A stretch of 64,000 nt of DNA. It comes from Schizochytrium sp. CCTCC M209059 (Eukaryota > Sar > Bigyra > Thraustochytrida > Thraustochytriidae). Positions 18,965 to 29,500 of this stretch are shown here, one piece after another. The stretch covers positions 1,051,082-1,115,081 of the forward strand of contig KN805371.1 of NCBI GenBank assembly GCA_000818945.1. The letters are read 5' to 3'. The stretch's first letter is position 1, and every line of letters begins with the position of its first letter. Made by a program: the position numbers and the translations under genes. A model generated the notes under the pieces. It worked only from the letters and a program-made list of their open reading frames with translations. It was not told the origin of the DNA and made no database searches.

Positions 18965-21207
18965 ATGTCCGCGCACCCCTTGCCCTTCGAGGAAAAAGAC
19001 TACTCGAAGTGGCCGGACTCCCTCCGCCTTTCGAGCGCTCACGCCCGAGCATGTCAGGTTCTTCAACGATGAAAGCCTGCAGGAATTCAATGCCCATTTA
19101 CAGGATCACCGGTCGAGCGTGGACGCGGAGACGCGGCTGGCCTTCGAGAGGGCATCGAATGACGCCAGCGGACGGCAACTAGCCGCTCTGGACGAGGTGT
19201 ATGAAGAGCGGGTGGCGAAGATTGAAGAGCTGGTGGCGAAGATTAAAGAGGCGGAGGAGTACCGGGAGCTGTTCGAGGAATATTCCGCCGCGCAGTATGA
19301 TGACTGCGCTGTTCTGGAAGAAATAGTTCGAATCAAAGAAAACCCGGACCTCTCGCCGGACGAGCGGGCGCGTGAACTTGCCGACGCCCAGGCGAAACGC
19401 GCCTCAATTTTGGCCAACGTTGCCGATATTGAAAATCGCCTCGATGAAAGAGGCTTGTTGCCGGCGAGGACGAGGCAGCGCCGCGCGGGCCCCGCCGCGA
19501 GCGCCAGCACCGCAGGGATCGACCCTAAGGATGCGCAGCGGCGTGAAATGGATGCGTTGCGATCAAGGATAGGACGACACGAGCTGCCATGGAAAGAAGT
19601 TCTTGGGCGCGCCATGTGCGAACAGGTCGTTAACGCGGCCCCGCCGTCGTCCAGCGGGTCGCGTCACTGGGGCCTGGCTTTCCAGCGCATCGGCCACTGG
19701 GCAGATTTTGCCTCGAGCATGAACATTGGCGGTATCATCGGCAATGAGCTGTCGATCGACGCGGGTGCCTTTCGGACGCAAGGTGACCTGGACGCCTCGG
19801 AGAGCGAGAAGGGTTGCGCCATGCTCATGTACGCGCGCTCGGGCGACCCTCTTTTGCAACACGTCTTTCGGCACCGCGACAAGCCCTTTGACGATGCCAA
19901 GGTATCGCTCAAGTTCAAAATACGTCACCGTCGTTTCCTCCCGGCCCGACCAGTTGTGGCTCGTGGGTGGGGGCGACAGGGGCGATGAAATGCAGCCTCT
20001 CCTGGTGCACGAGCACAAGAGCCCCGCTGCTTTCCCCGGCACGGATGAAAATGGGGTTGTCATGACAGACCTTTGGGACCATGCGCTGAGGAGGGCGCCC
20101 CCCCGGCATAGGAGCGCCATCGAGGGGCTAAAACATGTCGTAGAGCAGGCGTACGGGTACATGGTCATCCTCGGGCTGCGCTACGGCGCCATCAGTACGA
20201 CGGAGTTCACATGGTTTCTCAAGCGCGACGACGACGACAATCCGGGCGCGCAGGAACCCGCTGGGCTTCTGGTGTCGAGTCCCTATAAGTGCACGGATGA
20301 CGGAATGAAATCCCTGCACATTGGATACCTGACCGCCCTCCTGCATGCCATGGAGGCGGGAGACGCCGCGCGGAATCAATTCCCCGCCCCTGGTTCACCG
20401 CTGGCAGAGTATGTCGTCGGCCAATGGCGCACCATGCTGGGCGATAGGAACCAGCCTTCGATGGGCCACATGGGGACGCCCTACGAGCAAAAGACCTTTG
20501 ATTACCTTTCCAGCATCAAGAACGGTAGCGCGGCACAGGACGGGCCGGGCGGTCTGCTTCCACTCCATCGCTCTGTCATGGCAGACCTGCTGCCGGTGCC
20601 GTACGACAAGGCCTACGAGCGCGTTCGAGAGTCTGCGGCCTCGAGCGTGCTGCGGCTGCGACGACCTGATGGGCTCGAATTCATCATCAAGACGCCCGTG
20701 GTGGGCGCATCCGGCGGCCTCTACGCTGTCGAGGCTATTGACGCAGTGGTTCGCGAGACGAGCGTCTACGCGGCGCTCTTCGCTCTGCAGGGGTCGACGG
20801 TGCCGCCTCTGGTCTATGGCGGCGCGCTCATGAGCGAGGAGGACGGCGGCTGGCACGCGGTCATCACCTTGGATGTGGGCACAAGCTTGGACCAGCTCGA
20901 GGCGCCGCTCTCCAAGGAGGTGCAGACCCGGGCCCTCGCGGCCCTCGCTCGCGTGCACGCGGCCGGCTGTCTGCACGGCGACGTGGCGCTGCGGAACTTT
21001 GTGCTTTGCCCCAACACAGGCGCCGTGCGTGTGATTGACTTTGCTCGCGCCGAGCTGGTGGACGTCGATTCCGCCGAAGCAACACGCGACGCCGCGACTG
21101 AGATGGCCTACCTCCGGGAATGTCTCGGGCTCGCGCCGGCGGACGTCTCCTCGCAGTCTGAGCCGCATCCTGGGCAAGCCTCCTCTAGCACTCACGAGTC
21201 GGCGTGA
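18965..21207 (+). pseudogene. broken Crinkler-like gene: coiled-coil, PD-(D/E)xK nuclease-like and kinase domains
   Basis: A single gene appears split over three frames: frame 1 from the ATG at 18965, a switch near 19030, and another near 19918. Part 1 carries a Glu/Lys-rich coiled coil (about 19180-19440). Around the second lesion is a nuclease-like signature: SRPD (19939-19950) and, about 20 residues on, HEHKS (20008-20022), matching PD...E-x-K. The 3' part is protein-kinase-like: FIIKTP (beta-3 Lys), HGDVALRNFV (catalytic loop, 20974 on) and VIDFARA in place of DFG. The nuclease-plus-kinase architecture is known from Crinkler-type effector-like proteins of oomycetes, fungi and other eukaryotes. 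Whether the lesions are real or sequencing errors cannot be decided here. As written it would not make the full protein. Confidence 0.6.
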
Positions 21208-21310
21208 AAGATGAATAGTAATGTAATGGAATGGAAGTAGAATGGAATGGAACATAACGCAGAATGGAATGGAATGACTCGTCAACCTGACTGCTTGCAA
21301 GGCACTCACA

Positions 21311-21842
21311 ACTCACTTTCAGTACTTGTCGAGGTTCTCGCTTTAGCCCAGCATGGTGCTGATCTTTTTCCTGGCCAGCATCAGCTCGCGGATCTCCTTT
21401 TAGATGATGATAAGGTTCTTGATCTTATTGTTGAGCAGCTCGACCGCGTTGATGCGCACATATCGCAGGAGCGCTGTCGAAATCATGTTGTTGCGGATTG
21501 ACGTGAGCATCTCGTTCGAGGGGTAGGTGGTGTACGCGATGAAGTGTTCCTTGATACACGGCAGCGTCCACTCCTACTGTTCTCCGTGTACAGCTTCATG
21601 AGCTTAACGAACTCTGGGTTCTCGCGCATCGACCCGTCGCTAATGTACTTGCAGGCGAAGCAGGTCTCCTTTAATTTGACCTCGGTCACCTGCTCGTACG
21701 TCATGGACAGCATGACGGCCGCGCCATTATTCGCATCATCGTCTCCCATGTCCGTGTCGTCGTCGAAGGTGCCGGCCGCGTCATGGGCCGCGATGAGTCG
21801 CCGCCGTTTCGCCTCCTCCTCCTGCAAGTCCTCGGCATTCAT
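21311..21842 (-). pseudogene. short decayed acidic/Cys gene (relic C)
   Basis: From the ATG at 21842 the frame encodes MNAEDLQEEEAKRRR, an Asp/Asn stretch, then ETCFACKYISDG and a helical segment. A frameshift near 21565 is followed by FIAYTTYPSNEMLTSIRNN and RYVRINAVELLNNKIKNL, and then by stops near 21399, 21343 and 21320. The residual sequence looks like a true small protein in decay. It may derive from a virus or mobile element, but I have no family match. Confidence 0.4.
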
Positions 21843-22144
21843 GTTGCGGGCAATGCGGCGCCGCGCGGTTACCCTGAGAGCGGGGCATCTTCACTCATCA
21901 TTTATGTATTAGCCCCATGTATGTGTAGTTTGCCGAAGCGCCGGTATGAGCGCATCTCGAAACTATGGTTTTGTAAGGGAGATCTACCGAACCCAGATCA
22001 ATCGACGGGGACCCAGTCAGAAATGACTTCTACTCGAAGCGCTGCGGGGTCAGCATGATGCGCCCACCTGGACGGATAGCGGTGTTTCATCACAAATTCA
22101 GTTCGTCGACGCGGTGGCCATGGTGTTTGGAGTGAGTGACGGAG
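21843..22144. other. intergenic within the relic island
   Basis: No gene is supported between relic C and the low-complexity frame that follows. Confidence 0.3.
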
Positions 22145-22567
22145 ATGCATGATGCCAGGGGCGGCCGCGCGCCCTCGCCAATGGAGGACAAGACAATTTC
22201 TTGGGGGCGGGGGCGGGGATCCTCGGCACAGTCCCCCACAGCCGCGGTCGCAGTCCCCGCGAGCAGCAGGAGTGATGACGCGGCTGGTACCACTGTCGAC
22301 GCGAGCACTCGTACCGACTTGGCCGCCGCCAAGGGCCTTCTGGGCGCGAGTACTGCTGAATCTACCGGCGCTGGAGGCGCGAGCAGTGAAGCGACGACCG
22401 AGATCAGTAGCGGTCGTGCAAGTAATAGCTCGGCCGCCCTCTATGGCTCTTCGAGCACTCGCGGCGGCATCCCGCGCGACGGCCTCATCCGAACAACCGT
22501 GTCGTTCGGCGACCCGCGCAAGCCGCCCACGCGCAGCAGCCGCGGGCCAGTAAAGCCTCCCTCATAG
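22145..22567 (+). CDS. low-complexity Ser/Ala/Gly-rich open frame
   Basis: An open frame of 140 residues from the ATG at 22145, rich in Ser, Ala, Gly and Thr, with a GRGRGSS patch. It has no domain and no homology I recognise. It could be the disordered part of a decayed gene or chance in GC-rich DNA. Confidence 0.2.
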   Translation: MHDARGGRAPSPMEDKTISWGRGRGSSAQSPTAAVAVPASSRSDDAAGTTVDASTRTDLAAAKGLLGASTAESTGAGGASSEATTEISSGRASNSSAALYGSSSTRGGIPRDGLIRTTVSFGDPRKPPTRSSRGPVKPPS

Positions 22568-22962
22568 GACCCCGAAACGCCGATTGAACGCCAAACTCGA
22601 TCGGGGCTGCCGCTCGGCGTCACACGGACAACCTCCCCGGCGGGTCATTCGAATACCGGGAAGAAGCGCGGGACGCGGGTGGGACAATCGCCCATAACGC
22701 TCATCGTGAAACGAATGAAGGAGCTGGAAGAGCAGAACCCCCCCTCTCGCGCGTCAAAGTGGAACAGGGTGTCGCCAAGGAAGCCACCACCCCGGTGATA
22801 AAAGCGCCAACGATTGGCAATCGAAAAAGTTGCAAAAGGACAATTTCGAAAGGTTCTTCCATGCGCAACATGAGTGATCTCCGACCAAGTCGGCAGCTGG
22901 GCTAACTCTCCGACCCACGTTCCAATAGAATTTCCTACTGGCACGATTTTCATTTGGCCAAT

Positions 22963-23559
22963 ATGTGCATTGAGCTCGCAGTCGAAGGCTTCCTATTTCC
23001 ACTGCATAATCCTGACGACCCAATTATTTGCACCTATACAGATTACTTTGACTGCCGACGAAAATACCTTTCTAACGAGCTTGTGCGTCCGATGGGCATG
23101 ACGGATGTGGTAAAAATCGCTCGATTGAATCAATTCGCGCGAGCGAGGGGTGCATTCTTGGAACGTTCGTGGAGATTATCGGAGCCGGGGGCTAGGATTC
23201 TCAACGACGAGCAACTCACACAAGACATCCGTAACATTCGTAGCATCATCGCCTTCTCATGGGTCCTCGCACACGCGAAAGTGGGAACCCATGACCTCAC
23301 TTTTGCTGCTGCTAGGGATGCCAGAGGCTTCGGGCAATTTCTTGCCGCCAAACAGGCAGTGGCCCCTCCCTGTGAGCGAGCCAGCGCCACTGCCGCCGTC
23401 TGCTCCGGCCTTTCTATAGACTCAAGCGGGAGGAAATGTGCCACAGACTCAAGCGGGAAAAGCGAAGGCCTTGCAACCGGCTCATCATCCTTCGTGGGAC
23501 AACTCCGAGCCACCGATGCCACTTCCTGCCTGACAGGTATACAAAGAAAAATCCAATAA
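22963..23559 (+). CDS. hypothetical protein, possibly a fragment
   Basis: An open frame of 198 residues from the ATG at 22963; the frame is open for some distance upstream without a better start. The first 130 residues look like real protein (CIELAVEGFLFPLHNPDD, DYFDCRRKYLSNELVRPMG, DEQLTQDIRNIRSIIAF). The last 60 are Ser/Thr/Ala-rich and carry a short internal repeat (DSSGRKCATDSSGKS). No family is recognised. It sits between the relics and S2 and may be a 3' fragment of a larger inserted gene. Confidence 0.35.
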   Translation: MCIELAVEGFLFPLHNPDDPIICTYTDYFDCRRKYLSNELVRPMGMTDVVKIARLNQFARARGAFLERSWRLSEPGARILNDEQLTQDIRNIRSIIAFSWVLAHAKVGTHDLTFAAARDARGFGQFLAAKQAVAPPCERASATAAVCSGLSIDSSGRKCATDSSGKSEGLATGSSSFVGQLRATDATSCLTGIQRKIQ

Positions 23560-23857
23560 AAACCATATTGGCGATGAGCCAGGAAGGGCTTCATAATTAA
23601 TTATGGGTCCTTGCTGTGAGCGTTTTTATAACTCTAAATTCACCTTGATGCCGTATGGACTAGCGGCCGAGCAAGATTGAATGCTCGTTGGTACGGCAAG
23701 GCTACAGAGAACGTCCCATGGGCACCAGATTGACCACACCACTTCTGAGTGCGCTAGTGTCTGCTCTAGACATTCCCGTTCCCCGCTACATCGCATCAAT
23801 TCACAGTCATTCAAAATTCTTTCGCGCGATTACAAGTTTTCCTCTCACGTGATCTGA

Positions 23858-25426
23858 TCAATCCTCAGTGAGGTCGATGATATGGTTGGCATCACCTGCT
23901 CTTTCAGACGAGGGCTTTTCAGTCTTGACTCGAGGCCTCTTTGTTCCCATTGAGGATTCAAGGGTTTCTACTGAAGTCGAAACTCTCGTGCGAGCAGGGT
24001 CGGCGGAAGACGACGAAGACGAGCTTTGGGCGATGGGAGCTGAGGAATTCGAGTTCGAGCTGCTTGGAGCGTCACGTTCCCTCTTCAGAGGTCGCTCGCA
24101 TCGAGGTGAATGTTGAGATTCAGACGTGGTTGTTTTGTCACTCGACGACTGTGATGATTCATCGGCGCTCTTTTCATCACCTTCGTCTTCTCCCTCTACG
24201 TCACTCTCGTCGCTGGACAAATCAAAATCGAGGTGCTTCTCTACGAGGAGCTTCTTCTTACTCTTCTTCTTTATCGTCTTCTTTGTCTCGCTGATCGTGG
24301 AAGAATTTTCGCGTCGCAATGTCTGGGTCTCTTCCTTCGCAGTTAAGTTCGCTGTCGCTTGCTCTGCACTTGAAGCGCCAATAGCTGCTGCTACTGATGA
24401 TGACTTCGTCTGCGCTCCTACAGGCATCGTCGCGATCGACCGCGGAGCGGACTCGGTGCGCTGCGCGGGAGACGAAGACGAGGCCAACGAACTCTTGTCT
24501 TTCAACGATGCGGAAGACAACGTCAGTTGAGGGCGCTCCGATGGCGAACATGAGGATGAGGATGAGGAAGAGGATGAGGTCGAGGATGAGGAAGCAGGCC
24601 ATCTCGCTCGATCCGAATTGAGCAGTGACGAGGTGCCCAGGGTGCTGCTAAATGAGTTACTCTTTTCCCTTGAGTCCAACTGGCTTGACGGCGGCGAAGG
24701 CGCGTCATGCTCATCCGAAAACGACGACTCGTCAGCTAGCAGCTGATTTTCTTCAAAATCGAGGCTCCGAGGTACGAAAGAGCCCGAACGCTCCACGTCA
24801 GCCTGGGACGCGACAGCGTGGCCTTCGCGCTGCCGAAGACCTGAAGGAAACGAAGCTCTGGCAGCTGGGCTTATTTCGCCGTTTTGCGTGGAACGCCTCG
24901 CGCGGTTGTCTCGAGATGGGGTACTACCGCCACTCGCGGTACCAGTATTGATAAGACGAGACGTGTAGATTTGACATGTATGACGGCGTACGAGGGACCA
25001 GATAGCCTTGATGACAAGGTTCTCGTCGTTATCCACGGAGGCCTGCGGAGTGATGACGTTTTCCATTAGATGATGCATCAGCAAGAATGGAGCTGCTCTG
25101 GGCCTGTGAGAAGGGATTGCAAGTTTCCTTTTAAGCTCGAGTTTCATCTTTTCGCAGTCACTATCCCACTTGGTGCGAACCATGGCCTCGTTGTGCTCTC
25201 CGTTGGTAAAGTACACTTTCTTGAAGAGCTCCTCCATCACCGTGGTAAAGAAACCCACTGCATTTCCCTCGCGCAAGTCCTGCTCATACTCGACGAATTT
25301 GTCGATGCTGTGAATCTTTGCCAGCTCTCCATTGCCATCCTCGCGAAGAAAGCGCTTGACTTTCTCACGGATGGCGTTCGCGCTCAAGGGCGCCCACGAC
25401 TTGGACGACGCGAGGAGCGCCGACAT
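23858..25426 (-). CDS. module small protein S2 (DENL-core family)
   Basis: The protein has 522 residues from the ATG at 25426 (MSALLASSKSW); the frame is open far upstream but without a supported ATG. Core residues 10-150 match S1 and S3: KSWAPLSANAIREKV, EYEQDLREG, EELFKKVYFTNGEHNE, RTKWDSDC, NDENLVIKAIWSL and YTSRLINTGTA. The tail is long, Ser-rich and disordered, with a Lys stretch (KKTIKKKSKKK) that could be a nuclear localisation signal and an acidic patch after it. The protein ends in HIIDLTED, a near-textbook SUMO-interacting motif (two hydrophobics, Asp, Leu, Thr, acidic). It is divergent to L2, 1.1 kb between starts. The function is unknown; nuclear, SUMO-linked action is inferred. 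Confidence 0.7.
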   Translation of the reverse strand: MSALLASSKSWAPLSANAIREKVKRFLREDGNGELAKIHSIDKFVEYEQDLREGNAVGFFTTVMEELFKKVYFTNGEHNEAMVRTKWDSDCEKMKLELKRKLAIPSHRPRAAPFLLMHHLMENVITPQASVDNDENLVIKAIWSLVRRHTCQIYTSRLINTGTASGGSTPSRDNRARRSTQNGEISPAARASFPSGLRQREGHAVASQADVERSGSFVPRSLDFEENQLLADESSFSDEHDAPSPPSSQLDSREKSNSFSSTLGTSSLLNSDRARWPASSSSTSSSSSSSSSCSPSERPQLTLSSASLKDKSSLASSSSPAQRTESAPRSIATMPVGAQTKSSSVAAAIGASSAEQATANLTAKEETQTLRRENSSTISETKKTIKKKSKKKLLVEKHLDFDLSSDESDVEGEDEGDEKSADESSQSSSDKTTTSESQHSPRCERPLKRERDAPSSSNSNSSAPIAQSSSSSSSADPARTRVSTSVETLESSMGTKRPRVKTEKPSSERAGDANHIIDLTED

Positions 25427-26511
25427 TCTGATGGGGCCGTCGCGCCGGTCGTTCTCTCTCGTCTTGCGTTGCGTCGCGTCTCTCGTGGTCGCCTCGCGTC
25501 GCCTCAGGTCGCCTCGCCACGCGTCCGTCTCTTGTGTTCGCAATGCCGCACACGATGCGCGACCTTTCTCCTTTCTCCCCTTCTCTCTCTCGCGCGCGCG
25601 TCCACGAGCGGGTCCGGGCCCACCCCCGCGAGGGCTTCTGGCGCAGGCGCAGGGCTGCGCACGGTGCGGGCAGCGCGCGCGTCGCCGGTCGCTCGGATTC
25701 GCGCTCGCGCGGTTCTGGTTCTGGGTCTGCGAGGCGAAAATGCGCGGCCTGTCCAGCAAGATAAGATGCACGCGAGTTCGAAGCGTCCGTCGAGTGAGAG
25801 CGCGGCGCGATGTAGCAAGTCGACTCGAGAGCGCTCGAGAGCGCCGCTTCCCGCTCGAACCCGCTCCGCGTCCACCGTGGCGGGGGGCTGGATCCAGAAC
25901 TGGGCGGGCACGCTCGGCGTCCGCCCGGCTCGGGTGGGCTTGGTCTTCCTGCTTGGGATCGCTGCCGCTGCCGATGCTGGTTGGAGTGGCCGTACTGTAG
26001 CGTACGTGCACGGTTCGGCGATGCTGCTGCGAGCTGTCTTGGTACGAAAAGAAGTGTCTTCGTGTCACGTTTTGCAAGCTCGTGTCACCTGGCCACCGTC
26101 TGCGGCGACTCGTGCCACCTGGCCGCCCAGCGGCGGAGGAGGGACCCTCGCCGCGCGGGGCGCTTCGCGCGCTGCCTGCGCGGTGAGATTCGCCGCACGG
26201 CCGCGGTGATGCGGGGCCAGCAGGAGTGCTCTCGCTCTCGCTCTCAAGCCGCTCTCGCTCTCAAGTCGCTCTCGCTCTCAGGTCGCTCGCGCTCTCAGGT
26301 CGCTCTCGCGCTCGATTTGCAAAGAGTACTCTCAGCAGCGCAGCGGAATGGAGAAGGTCGTCGCGCGGCCTGCCGCAGCAAACCCGCAACCCCGAGACGA
26401 AGAACCAAGCAAAGCAAGAGGAGCACGAGGAGCACCCGACCGACGCCGCGCAAGCAAAGCGGAGCACAGCGGAGCACCCAGGAGAGGTGAACAAGCAAGC
26501 GAAAGAGAACG
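25427..26511. promoter_or_regulatory. shared divergent promoter region of module 2 (S2/L2)
   Basis: The region is 1.1 kb between the S2 and L2 starts. At about 26226-26315 there is an array of CGCTCTC-type units with AAG/AGG spacers (CGCTCTCAAGCCGCTCTCGC and variants). The reverse-sense GAGCGC/CTCGAGAGCGC words appear at about 25832-25850 on the S2 side. Similar words occur in the other two modules, so this array is the best candidate for a module-specific promoter element. The GC-rich open frames through the region are taken as non-coding. Confidence 0.5.
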
Positions 26512-29500
26512 ATGGCCGGAGCATCGAAAATGGCTACACCCCGCCACGAGGGCGCGCGTGTTGTCCCTCTCGAGCAAGCGGACGCTCTTGCCGTGGCGCG
26601 GCACCAGGGCGATATCGAAGTGGTGATATCGGAGGAGGAGCTGAAAGCGCTGGTGACGGGGTGTAAGAGATGGGATACGAACACGAACCGCTCTTCGCCG
26701 GATGATGCGGAGATACGTAAGAACGAGCAATTCATACGTCTAGCGCACTTCGTCAAGAGAAAACGCGGCGCGAACGATCTTTCTCTACGCCCCTCGCAGC
26801 AGCTTGTCATGACGGCGCTGGAGACGGGCGTCGTGCGCCATGAACGCGAGAAGGAAAACCGCGTCTTCGAAGATCGCGACCTGGGTCCACTTGCCGTGAC
26901 TCAACCCGGATTGCAGGTACCTTTGGCTCCAGGCGAGGGCAAGACCCTGTTGAGTACTCTCCTCGCGTACCAGTACGTGCTGAGTGACATGCCTGTAAGG
27001 CTGCAGTGGTTGAGCAGCCAGCACAAACCAACGACTCTCGCGCGTTTCCTTCGCGATGTCCTTCGTGGTGACCAAAGCATCCAGACAGGCGACCCGACGA
27101 AGAAAGCGATCATAAAGCAGATTGCAGAAGAGAACGCCCACGTTGTTGGGTACACGTTGAATGACACGACGGATCGACTTATGGAGTCCACCGTCTTTTT
27201 CGGATACAACCTGCAGCCTGCTCAAACCTTTATCGGGGACCTTCCCGATCCGACGCCGCTGCTGGAAAAAGATGAGAGCATCAACAAGATCTGGAAGATT
27301 CTCAAAATCCTGATTAAGGAGCGCACGAAGCTTTTGAATCTTACGAAGCTTCGCTTCGACATCGATACAATTGCGAAGAAACGGGAATTCATCATCGACA
27401 CGCTCTTGAGCGGAGCCGTTGTGGTCAAGGACAAAGGCGAAGTCAAGTTGGTAAAGCTTGGTGCCGAGCTCTTTGAGCGCGTGTTTGGGCGGCAATTCAT
27501 GATCGGCAAGTACGCGGAAGCCATGTTTGACACGGTCATTGTTGGCAACCATTTGTACACGCCTCTGTCGTGGCTTCTCGCTCGTACAGTTCGCTTCTTC
27601 GGAGGGAAAAACAGCTGGCGCCCCATCTTTCCCATCTACACGACCGAGACTGTAAAGTGTAACACGTATTGGAACGTCAAGCATGTCGTGCTCCTTGTCG
27701 GAAGCTGGGGAACCCTTTCAGGGAGGGACTCGAACAGCGACAAGAGTTCGCAACGCAAAGCCAGCAAACGCAAGCGCAAAGAACAGATACCCGTGTGGCT
27801 AAGCGCGGCCTACTGGGGCAAGCTCATTCGTGACGAAGCAGACATTGCGAGCAAAAAGGATGGCGCCACAAGTTTAGAGCTCAAGAAAGTTGTGGAGCCA
27901 CGCATCCCCGTGAGCTTCCACCTTAGCGGCACTTGCGACGTGCTGAGCTCCAAGGAGCGAGTAGCGCGCAATGTCCTAGGTGCTGAGCATCGATTTGGTT
28001 GGGGGCTTGGGCAATCAGTGAGCCTCGACTCACCGCCCTCTTCGCTTCCTTCGATTTTCCTTTACGGCGGTCAAGGGCACAACGGAAGATCGGCGAAGAT
28101 GTCAAGCGACGTGCAAGACTTCATTTCTGGTTTTTCGGTCTTTGTTCAAAAAGTCCTAGAGGGCGCCAATCTGCTCGATCAAGAGCCCTTGTCACGCTCT
28201 CAGTCAGCTCAAGAAAGAGCCTACTTTGAGACAATGGTCAACTACTTACCTTTTGCTGGCACAGTGTCCTTTTCGAACGGAAGGGCCGTTGCAAAGTTCC
28301 AGGAGGAGTTTCAGGAAATTGCCGATCCAGAATACGAGCTTGAAGAAGACGCGTCGGCGAGAAAGCAAGAGTGGTATCACTGCTGCAATCCCAAGGGCGA
28401 TGGATTGTATTCGGGCTACATTAAGTCCAGTCAGCAAGGCGAGAAATGGATCAGTCTCCCCCCCGAAGCACGTCCCAAGTTCAAACAGTTCCTCACTCCC
28501 ATTATAGACCTCGAAAAAATGCATAAGCGGTGGTGCCCCAGGCGCCAGGCGTTTATCGATATTGAGGCGGACGACGTCGAAAAAGATTTCAAGAGCGGCC
28601 GTGCAAATCTCCTCATCGTTCTCATGAAGAACATTCGTGGGTTCAATTTTCCCCTGCAGCAATTTGTCATGGTACTTCGCTCGAAGGGTGTCGAGATGAA
28701 CTCTTTCCTTCAGGTCCTCGGACGGGTCACACGGAATTACCGCGATAGCGCTACGATCAGGACTATTCTTAGCCGGCACAGCAGACGTCTCCAAGGAACG
28801 GTCGATGAAGCGGTGCAGACCATTGAGCAAAGGTACCTCTGTGGCACAGGCATTCCGAAGCGTCATCTTGCCAAGTTTTTGATCATTCGCAACGACAACG
28901 CGCACAAAGTCCTCGCCGCCAAAGCACTTTTCCAAAGCGGCATCTCGCTTCAGGACATACAAGCCCTCATGCAAGTTCCTGCCTTTGTCACCTGCTCAGA
29001 CTGCAAGAAGCCTCTTCGTATCGAGAACGACTATCAGTCTTTTCAGCGATCGTCAGCGCAGATCTGCGAACCGCCTGACTTTTGCGCGGACATTACGTTG
29101 CCAACATACGGTCATGGATTTCAACGTGCTAATGAGCTCATCGACAGAAGTGAGTTTACGGATCTTGGTGGGCTAGAGGCAGACGACGTTTCGGAGTCCT
29201 GGGCCTCGCCAAATCAGCAAGCTCGTGGGCCCGCGATCGACCCGGCGCGACATGTGAGGAGACGTCTCGATACCTCGCCGCCCACTTTGACCCCAGCATC
29301 GACAGGAAGACGGACGCCCGAGGAACCTGATCGTGACGATCTTGAACCTGATGCTACACCTCGTAGCATGAACGGGAGCTGTGCAAACAAAAAAGTTGAA
29401 GACGTCCCAAGGAACGAGACAAACGAGGGGCCAGGTTTCATGAGGCCATGGCTTGCTTCCGCTGGAAACTATGCAGATACCGATGTTGACGACGATGACA

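Noticed and set aside
16896..23857. Whole relic interval as one integrated virus
   Set aside because: No hallmark gene (capsid, packaging ATPase, polymerase) could be recognised; composition changes argue for several insertions.
25070..26209. 379-residue plus-strand open frame
   Set aside because: Overlaps the S2 core on the other strand and the GC-rich module promoter; Arg/Ala/Leu-rich shadow composition.
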